Shown here piece by piece: positions 4,411-9,109 of a DNA stretch of 9,109 nucleotides. The translations under genes and the position numbers were made by a program. Every line of letters begins with the position of its first letter. The stretch's first letter is position 1. Origin of the DNA: UBA6901 sp964355495. Its GTDB lineage: Bacteria; Pseudomonadota; Gammaproteobacteria; Acidiferrobacterales; UBA6901. Where the stretch lies: contig CAYHES010000104.1 of NCBI GenBank assembly GCA_964355495.1, forward strand, positions 1-9,109, written 5' to 3'. The notes beneath the pieces are model-generated. The model was not told where the DNA came from, did not search any database, and saw only the letters and a list, made by a program, of their open reading frames with translations.

Positions 4411-6951
4411 GTGTCCGATAAAGAAGCCACAGCCCGAATCAAGATCAACAAGCTGCTTGAAGCGGCTGGCTGGCGCTTCTTTGCGGACGGAAACAAGCCC
4501 GCCAACATCCGCCTCGAACCCAGCGTCACCATCAAATCATCCGATCTGGATGCCCTCGGCGACAACTTTGAGAAGACCAGCAAGGGCTTCATCGACTTCC
4601 TGCTGCTCGACGCCAAGGGCTTCCCGCTTATCGTCCTTGAGGCCAAATCGGAGAACAAGAACCCGCTCGTCGGCAAGGAACAGGCCCGCAAGTACGCTAA
4701 ATCGCAGAACTGCCGCTTCGTTATCCTCTCCAGCGGCAACCTGCACTACTTCTGGGATCTGGAGCGCGGCAACCCATACGTCATCACGTCCTTCCCGACC
4801 CCGGACTCGGTCACCGGCTACCAGAAGGTCACTCCGAACCCAAAGCGCCTTATCGAGGATCAGGTCGGCGACGACTACATCGTGCTGACCCAGCGCCCGA
4901 ACTACCAATCCGAAGCGGCGTGGCGCAACGAGGCCGAGCGTCCCGGCTACATCCAGGCCAACAAACTGCGTTTCTTGCGGCCCTATCAGTTGAAGGCCAT
5001 TCACGCCCTGCAACGGGCCGTGAAGGACGGTAAAGACCGCTTCCTGTTCGAGATGGCCACCGGCACCGGCAAGACCCTCGCCGCCGCCGCCGTCATCAAG
5101 CTGTTCTTGCGCTCCGGCAACGCCCGGCGCGTCCTCTTCCTGGTTGACCGGCTTGAACTAGAGGAACAGGCCAGGAGGGCCCTCGTGGCGTCGCTGTCCG
5201 CCGACTTTCAGACGGTGATCTACAAAGAGAATCGCGACGACTGGCGGCGGGCGGAAATCGTTGTCACCACGGTGCAGTCGCTGCTCTTCAACAACAAGTA
5301 CCAGCGGCTCTTCTCGCCGACCGATTTCGACCTGGTCATTTCCGACGAAGCCCACCGCTCCATCGGCGGCAACGCCCGCGCCGTCTTCGACTACTTCATC
5401 GGCTACAAGCTCGGCCTTACCGCCACGCCCCGCGACTACCTGAAGCGGTTCGACAAGGCCAGCCCCCGCACCCGCGACCCGCGCGAGGCCGAGCGCCGTC
5501 TGTTGCTGGACACCTATCGCACCTTCGGCTGCGAGAACAGCGAGCCGACCTACCGCTACTCGCTGCTTGACGGCGTGAAGGATGGATTCCTCATCAACCC
5601 AATGGTGGTGGATGCCCGCACCGAGATCACCACCGAACTGCTCTCCGAAGAGGGCTTCGTCGTCGCGTTCACCGATGACACCGGCGATGATCAGCAGGAG
5701 ACATTCAAACAGCGCGAGTTCGAGAAGCGCTTCTTCGCCGACGCCACCAACCAGCTTTTCTGCAAGACCTTTCTGGAAAATGCCCTGCGCGATCCGGTCA
5801 GCGGCGAGATTGGCAAGTCCATCATCTTCGCGGTCAGCCAGAACCACGCCGCCAAGCTGGCACAGATCCTCAACCAGATGGCCGACCGAATGTTCCCCGG
5901 CAAGTACCAGTCAGACTTCGCCGTGCAGGTCACCTCGCAGATACCCGACGCCCAGCAGTTCACCATCAACTTCACCAACAACAATCTGCTCGGCGCGGCC
6001 AATTTCCTGCCCGCCTACAAGACCAGCAAGGCGCGTGTCTGTGTGACGGTTGGCATGATGACCACCGGCTACGATTGCACCGATATTCTCAATCTCGGTC
6101 TGTTTCGGCCGATTTTCTCGCCGACCGACTTCATCCAGATCAAGGGACGCGGCACGCGCAAGCACAACTTCCTCGAACAGCTCTTCGACGACGGTCTCAA
6201 GGACGGTGTAGCGCAACCGCAGAAGACTGCCTACAAGCTCTTCGATTTCTTCGCCAACTGCGAGTACTTCGAGGAGGAGTTTAATTACGACCAGGTACTG
6301 AAGCTGCCCCGGCCCCAGAGCAAGGGCCGCGAGGACGGTGGCGGCACTGGCCCCGTGGTGGTCGGCGGCATCTATGAGCACCTCGGCGCGGATATCATCG
6401 CCTCCGTCCGCGTTGAGCAAATCACCGCTGAAGGCATGAGGATCGACCGAATGTTTTTCGAGAGATTCGAAGACACGGTGCGCGAGAACGAGACCATCGC
6501 CGCCGCGGTGGAGGCCGGACAATGGGATCGCGTTATCGACTACATCAACCGCGAGGTTTTCGACAAACCCGAGGAGTACTACACCCTCGACAAGTTGCGC
6601 AAAGCCGCCGCCGTGGATCGCCGCCTCACCCTGCGCGAAATTCTGGAAAAGATCTTCGGCCTCATCCCGCGCTTCAAGTCCAAGGACGAGTTGTTGGAGG
6701 AGGAGTTCGCCAAATTCGTCGCCGATGCCAAGCCGGAAGAGGCCGCTGCCATCCCGGCCATCAAAACCTTTTTCAAGGCCTATGTGACCAGCGACCAAGT
6801 GCGCCACATTATCGAGAGTCGGCACTTCACCGATCTGGCTACCAACCCCTACTTTTCCACCCGCGACTTTCGCGCCGTGCCGAAGAAGTACCGCGCGCTC
6901 ATCCCTGAATACGTCAAGGATTATGTATCCTTGAACCAGTTTGCCGCATGA
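4411..6951 (+). CDS. hsdR: Type I restriction enzyme R subunit, EcoEI type
   Basis: HsdR is the ATP-driven DNA translocase and nuclease of a type I restriction-modification complex. The 846-residue product starts at GTG 4411, 6 nt after AGGA (4401-4404). An N-terminal PD-(D/E)XK nuclease shows D62, E77-A-K79 and the QxxxY motif Q91-Y95. The SF2 helicase follows: Walker A ATGTGKT at 216-222, DEAH box D312-H315, motif III TATP at 337-340, and motif VI with QIKGRGTR at 576-583. The C-terminal region (~650-846; IFGLIPRFKSKDELLEEEFA, FFKAYVTSDQVRHIIESRHF) matches the EcoEI R C-terminal domain. No frameshift or lost catalytic residue is seen, so it should be functional with HsdM and an HsdS. It is the first gene of the cluster, followed by a KilA-N gene rather than hsdM. 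Confidence 0.96.
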   Translation: MSDKEATARIKINKLLEAAGWRFFADGNKPANIRLEPSVTIKSSDLDALGDNFEKTSKGFIDFLLLDAKGFPLIVLEAKSENKNPLVGKEQARKYAKSQNCRFVILSSGNLHYFWDLERGNPYVITSFPTPDSVTGYQKVTPNPKRLIEDQVGDDYIVLTQRPNYQSEAAWRNEAERPGYIQANKLRFLRPYQLKAIHALQRAVKDGKDRFLFEMATGTGKTLAAAAVIKLFLRSGNARRVLFLVDRLELEEQARRALVASLSADFQTVIYKENRDDWRRAEIVVTTVQSLLFNNKYQRLFSPTDFDLVISDEAHRSIGGNARAVFDYFIGYKLGLTATPRDYLKRFDKASPRTRDPREAERRLLLDTYRTFGCENSEPTYRYSLLDGVKDGFLINPMVVDARTEITTELLSEEGFVVAFTDDTGDDQQETFKQREFEKRFFADATNQLFCKTFLENALRDPVSGEIGKSIIFAVSQNHAAKLAQILNQMADRMFPGKYQSDFAVQVTSQIPDAQQFTINFTNNNLLGAANFLPAYKTSKARVCVTVGMMTTGYDCTDILNLGLFRPIFSPTDFIQIKGRGTRKHNFLEQLFDDGLKDGVAQPQKTAYKLFDFFANCEYFEEEFNYDQVLKLPRPQSKGREDGGGTGPVVVGGIYEHLGADIIASVRVEQITAEGMRIDRMFFERFEDTVRENETIAAAVEAGQWDRVIDYINREVFDKPEEYYTLDKLRKAAAVDRRLTLREILEKIFGLIPRFKSKDELLEEEFAKFVADAKPEEAAAIPAIKTFFKAYVTSDQVRHIIESRHFTDLATNPYFSTRDFRAVPKKYRALIPEYVKDYVSLNQFAA

Positions 6952-6954
6952 GCC

Positions 6955-7062
6955 ATGAATCAGACTATGTTTCGATTCAATTGTGACGAATCCGCCATAT
7001 TTAAACCCGTCGAATTCGATGGGTTTAGCGCCACCCACACCAAAGGCCAGCCCCATGAGTAA
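6955..7062 (+). CDS. Possible 35-residue leader ORF between hsdR and the KilA-N gene
   Basis: ATG 6955 is 3 nt after the hsdR stop, and the frame runs to TAA 7060-7062. The stop overlaps the KilA-N start by 8 nt (ATGAGTAA). The peptide begins MNQTMFRFNCDESAIFKPVE and matches nothing I recognise. No Shine-Dalgarno is seen, so translation would depend on coupling from hsdR. It contains the 7002-7027 palindrome. It could be a coupling leader or simply a chance frame. Confidence 0.25.
   Translation: MNQTMFRFNCDESAIFKPVEFDGFSATHTKGQPHE
7002..7027. promoter_or_regulatory. 26-bp near-perfect palindrome before the KilA-N gene (possible operator)
   Basis: TAAACCCGTCGAATTCGATG followed by GGTTTA is palindromic at every position except the G7009/T7020 pair. 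It lies in the 103-bp gap after hsdR, ending 28 bp before the KilA-N ATG. Its core TCGAATTCGA recurs in the palindrome at 7252-7283, with CCC and GGG flanks in both. A homodimeric DNA-binding protein site is the natural reading. As RNA it could also form a hairpin. Confidence 0.55.
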
Positions 7063-7879
7063 AGCAAAAAGAAGCACCATCGAGGTTCAGGGCACATCCA
7101 TCGGCATCCTTTCTCAGCCGGGTGGAGACTATATTTCGCTCACCGATATGGTGCGGAACTTCGATGGGGGAGGCGCGCTGATTGAGCAGTGGCTCAAGAA
7201 CAAGGACACCGTCCTGTTCCTCGGCGTCTGGGAGCGGATCAATAATCCCGATTTTAATTCCCTCGAATTCGAGGGAATTAAAAATGAGGCGGGGCGGAAC
7301 AGTTTTTTCCTGTCAGCCAAAAAATGGGGTGACCTGACCGGGGCCAAAGGGCTGATCGCGAGTGCAGGCCGTTACGGCGGCACTTATGCCCACAAGGACA
7401 TTGCCTTCGAGTTCGGCTCGTGGCTCAGCCCGGAGTTCAAGCTTTACCTCATCAAGGAATTCCAGCGTCTCAAGGACGATGAGAACGACCGGCTCAAGCT
7501 CGGGTGGAATCTCCAGCGCACCCTCGCCAAGATCAATTATCGCATCCATACTGATGCCATCCGCGAGACGCTCATCCCTCCCGCCATCACCAAGAAGCGG
7601 GCATCGCTGGTCTATGCCAACGAAGCCGACCTGCTCAACGTCGCCCTCTTCGGGCAGACCGCCAAGGAATGGCGCGATGCCCATCCCGACGCCGAGGGCA
7701 ACATCCGCGACCACGCGCCTCTGGAGCAACTGGTCGTCCTGACGAATCTGGAAAGCCTCAACTCCGTCCTCATCCGCCAGGGCCTGCCCCAGCCTGAGCG
7801 CCTGCGCAAGCTAAACGAAATCGCCATCTCCCAGATGCGCACCCTCCTCGCAGCCAACAACATCAAACGCCTAAAGTAA
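7055..7879 (+). CDS. KilA-N domain protein between hsdR and hsdM
   Basis: The 274-residue product begins MSKAKRSTIEVQGTSIGILS and carries an N-terminal KilA-N domain, a DNA-binding domain common in phage and large DNA-virus proteins. Visible landmarks are YISLTDMVRNF (26-36), IEQWLKNKDTVLFLGVWERI (43-62), NNPDFNSLEFEGIKNEAGRN (63-82) and GRYGGTYAHKDIAFEFGSWL (105-124). The stretch LSPEFKLYLIKEFQRLK follows. Residues ~140-274 look helical and match nothing I can name. ATG 7055 is preferred to GTG 6983 because the extra 24 residues are proline-rich and unlike the domain, and AAAGG lies at 7042-7046. Its TAA shares one base with the hsdM ATG, so it is co-translated with the methyltransferase. 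A regulatory or accessory defence role is inferred, not shown. A perfect 32-bp palindrome sits in codons 66-77. Confidence 0.88.
   Translation: MSKAKRSTIEVQGTSIGILSQPGGDYISLTDMVRNFDGGGALIEQWLKNKDTVLFLGVWERINNPDFNSLEFEGIKNEAGRNSFFLSAKKWGDLTGAKGLIASAGRYGGTYAHKDIAFEFGSWLSPEFKLYLIKEFQRLKDDENDRLKLGWNLQRTLAKINYRIHTDAIRETLIPPAITKKRASLVYANEADLLNVALFGQTAKEWRDAHPDAEGNIRDHAPLEQLVVLTNLESLNSVLIRQGLPQPERLRKLNEIAISQMRTLLAANNIKRLK
7252..7283. repeat. Perfect 32-bp palindrome inside the KilA-N gene
   Basis: Arms TTTTAATTCCCTCGAA (7252-7267) and TTCGAGGGAATTAAAA (7268-7283) are exact reverse complements. The segment encodes FNSLEFEGIK and uses AT-ending codons (TTT, AAT, GGA, ATT, AAA) that are unusual beside the GC-ending codons nearby. 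The core TCGAATTCGA is shared with the palindrome at 7002-7027. It may be an internal operator or an RNA hairpin. Confidence 0.75.
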
Positions 7880-9109
7880 TGCTCGACACCGACACCAAGC
7901 GCCGCATCGACACCGCCCGCGACATCCTCGTCGGCAAGGTGCCCGACCCCAAGAGCCAGGTCGAGCAGATTACCATCGCCCTGATCTACAAGTTCATGGA
8001 CGACATGGACGCCGAGAGCGAGGAGTTCGGCGGCAAGCGCAAGTTCTTCGCCGGGGAGTTCGCCCGCTACGGCTGGGCCAAGCTCATGCGCTCCGGCCTG
8101 GGCGGCCACGAGACCCTCAACCTCTACGCCGAAGCCATCGCCAAGATGCCGGAGAACCCCGGCATCCCGCCGCTGTTCCGCGACATCTTCAAGAACGCCT
8201 ATCTGCCCTACCGCGACCCGGAGACCCTGCGCGCCTTTCTCAAGATCATCGACGAATTCAACTACGACCACAGCGAACGTCTCGGTGACGCCTTCGAATA
8301 CCTGCTCTCCGTGCTCGGCTCGCAAGGCGATGCCGGCCAGTTCCGCACCCCGCGCCACATCATCGATTTCATGGTCGCCATCATCGACCCGAAGAAGACC
8401 GAGACCGTGCTTGACCCGGCCTGCGGCACCGCCGGGTTCCTGATCTCTTCCTACAAGCACATCCTCCAGCAAAATACCTCCCCTCGCCCGCTTGCGGGAG
8501 AGGGGCCGACATTTCATTCCCCTCTCCCTCTGGGAGAGGGGGCAGGGGAGAGGGCAGGCGACCTGCTCACCCCCGACGAAAAGGGCCGCCTCGCCCAAAA
8601 CTTCAAAGGCTACGACATCTCGCCCGACATGGTGCGCTTAAGCTTGGTGAACCTGTACCTGCACGGCTTCGCCGACCCGCATATCGTCGAGTACGACACC
8701 CTCACCAGCCAGGACCGCTGGAACGAATACGCCGACGTCATCCTCGCCAACCCGCCCTTCATGTCGCCGAAGGGCGGCATCAAACCGCACAACCGCTTTT
8801 CCGTACAGAGTAAACGCAGCGAAGTGCTGTTCGTGGACTACATGGCCGAGCACCTCACGCCCGGCGGACGAGCCGGCATCATCGTTCCCGAAGGCGTCAT
8901 CTTCCAGAGCCAGACCGCGTATACACAGCTACGCAAGATGCTGGTGGAGGAATACCTCGTCGCCGTCGTCTCGATGCCGGCGGGTATGTTCAATCCCTAT
9001 TCCGGCGTCAAGACCTCGATCCTGATCCTCGACAAATCGTTGGCGAAGAAGGCCAACACCATCGCCTTTTTCAAGATCGCAAACGACGGCTTCGGCCTCG
9101 GCGCCCAAC
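7879..9109 (+). CDS. hsdM: Type I restriction-modification methyltransferase subunit M (3' end cut by the window edge)
   Basis: HsdM is the N6-adenine DNA methyltransferase subunit of the type I enzyme; with HsdS it protects host DNA, and with HsdR added it restricts foreign DNA. The visible 410 codons begin MLDTDTKRRIDTARDILVGK with the helical HsdM N-terminal domain (~1-130). GQFRTP is at 153-158, SAM-binding motif I DPACGTAGF at 179-187, and catalytic motif IV NPPF at 291-294, typical of adenine methyltransferases. VEEYLVAVVSMPAGMFNPYS then GVKTSILIL marks the later conserved core. The ATG shares one base with the KilA-N stop (TAATG). An extra ~27-residue segment at residues 200-226 (SPRPLAGEG...SPLPLGEGAGERA) comes from an inserted palindromic DNA repeat. 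The frame is open through the insertion and continues past the window; hsdS is expected next. Confidence 0.95.
   Translation, partial: MLDTDTKRRIDTARDILVGKVPDPKSQVEQITIALIYKFMDDMDAESEEFGGKRKFFAGEFARYGWAKLMRSGLGGHETLNLYAEAIAKMPENPGIPPLFRDIFKNAYLPYRDPETLRAFLKIIDEFNYDHSERLGDAFEYLLSVLGSQGDAGQFRTPRHIIDFMVAIIDPKKTETVLDPACGTAGFLISSYKHILQQNTSPRPLAGEGPTFHSPLPLGEGAGERAGDLLTPDEKGRLAQNFKGYDISPDMVRLSLVNLYLHGFADPHIVEYDTLTSQDRWNEYADVILANPPFMSPKGGIKPHNRFSVQSKRSEVLFVDYMAEHLTPGGRAGIIVPEGVIFQSQTAYTQLRKMLVEEYLVAVVSMPAGMFNPYSGVKTSILILDKSLAKKANTIAFFKIANDGFGLGAQ
8476..8556. repeat. Palindromic repeat inserted in frame in hsdM
   Basis: Two hairpin-forming units lie close together: CCCCTCGCCCGC-TT-GCGGGAGAGGGG (8480-8505, one mismatch) and CCCCTCTCCC-TCT-GGGAGAGGGG (8519-8541), then GCAGGGGAGAGGG. 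The encoded peptide includes SPLPLGEGAGERA, a phrase typical of dispersed proteobacterial palindromic repeats read as protein. The length is 81 nt, a multiple of three, so the gene stays in frame. Confidence 0.8.

Noticed and set aside
5911..7080. Long minus-strand open frame (389 codons) opposite hsdR and the KilA-N start
   Set aside because: It lies antisense to a fully motif-supported hsdR, has no recognisable domain, and such mirrored frames are common in GC-rich coding DNA.
7012..7270. EcoRI-type GAATTC sites in the palindrome cores as restriction targets of this locus
   Set aside because: Type I enzymes recognise split asymmetric sites set by HsdS, which is not in the window; GAATTC is just the centre of the palindromes.
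8476..8556. Frameshift or disruption of hsdM by the inserted repeat
   Set aside because: The insert is 81 nt and the frame continues through catalytic motif NPPF to the window end.
7612..8598. Minus-strand open frame (328 codons) opposite hsdM
   Set aside because: Antisense shadow of the methyltransferase; it also runs through the inserted repeat with no protein-family features.

Overview
The window looks like chromosomal DNA of a GC-rich gammaproteobacterium. The left part (1-3612) holds the conserved block smpB / ratA-ratB / bamE / fur, with ratAB divergent from smpB, bamE convergent with ratB, and fur divergent from bamE. This is the usual gammaproteobacterial order, with a neurotransmitter:sodium symporter (NSS) gene placed between smpB and ratA. 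I cannot assign a genus. Dispersed GC-rich palindromes in several places are a style common in environmental sulfur- and metal-oxidising proteobacteria, but that is only a weak hint.

Layout. 1-400 (-): SmpB, cut by the window edge. 490-2598 (+): a tightly packed run of NSS transporter, ratA and ratB with overlapping ends. 2655-3023 (-): the BamE lipoprotein. 3175-3612 (+): Fur. From the fur stop codon onward the content becomes accessory. There is a GC-rich dyad, a HicB/HicA toxin-antitoxin pair (3702-4159), a second dispersed palindrome, and a detached, diverged copy of the last ~76 bp of fur (4244-4319). A type I restriction-modification locus of the EcoEI type follows: hsdR (4411-6951), a KilA-N domain gene (7055-7879), and hsdM (7879 to the window end). 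hsdS is not visible and is expected downstream.

How the genes work together. The left block is housekeeping: trans-translation, outer-membrane assembly, iron regulation and solute uptake. The right block is a small defence/addiction module inserted at the 3' end of fur, a place where recN often sits in relatives. HsdR (nuclease/translocase) and HsdM (DNA methyltransferase) should form a type I enzyme with an HsdS outside the window. The KilA-N protein is coupled to hsdM by a 1-nt stop/start overlap, so it belongs to the same operon and may be its regulator or an accessory factor.

The most unusual signals are four. Two palindromes share the core TCGAATTCGA, one just before and one inside the KilA-N gene; the inner one is a perfect 32-bp palindrome. 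The fur 3' end is repeated around hicBA, with mostly synonymous differences. An in-frame palindromic repeat is inserted in hsdM just after the SAM-binding motif. The NSS transporter has a changed signature in its first membrane helix. No RNA gene, CRISPR array, integrase or transposase was seen.
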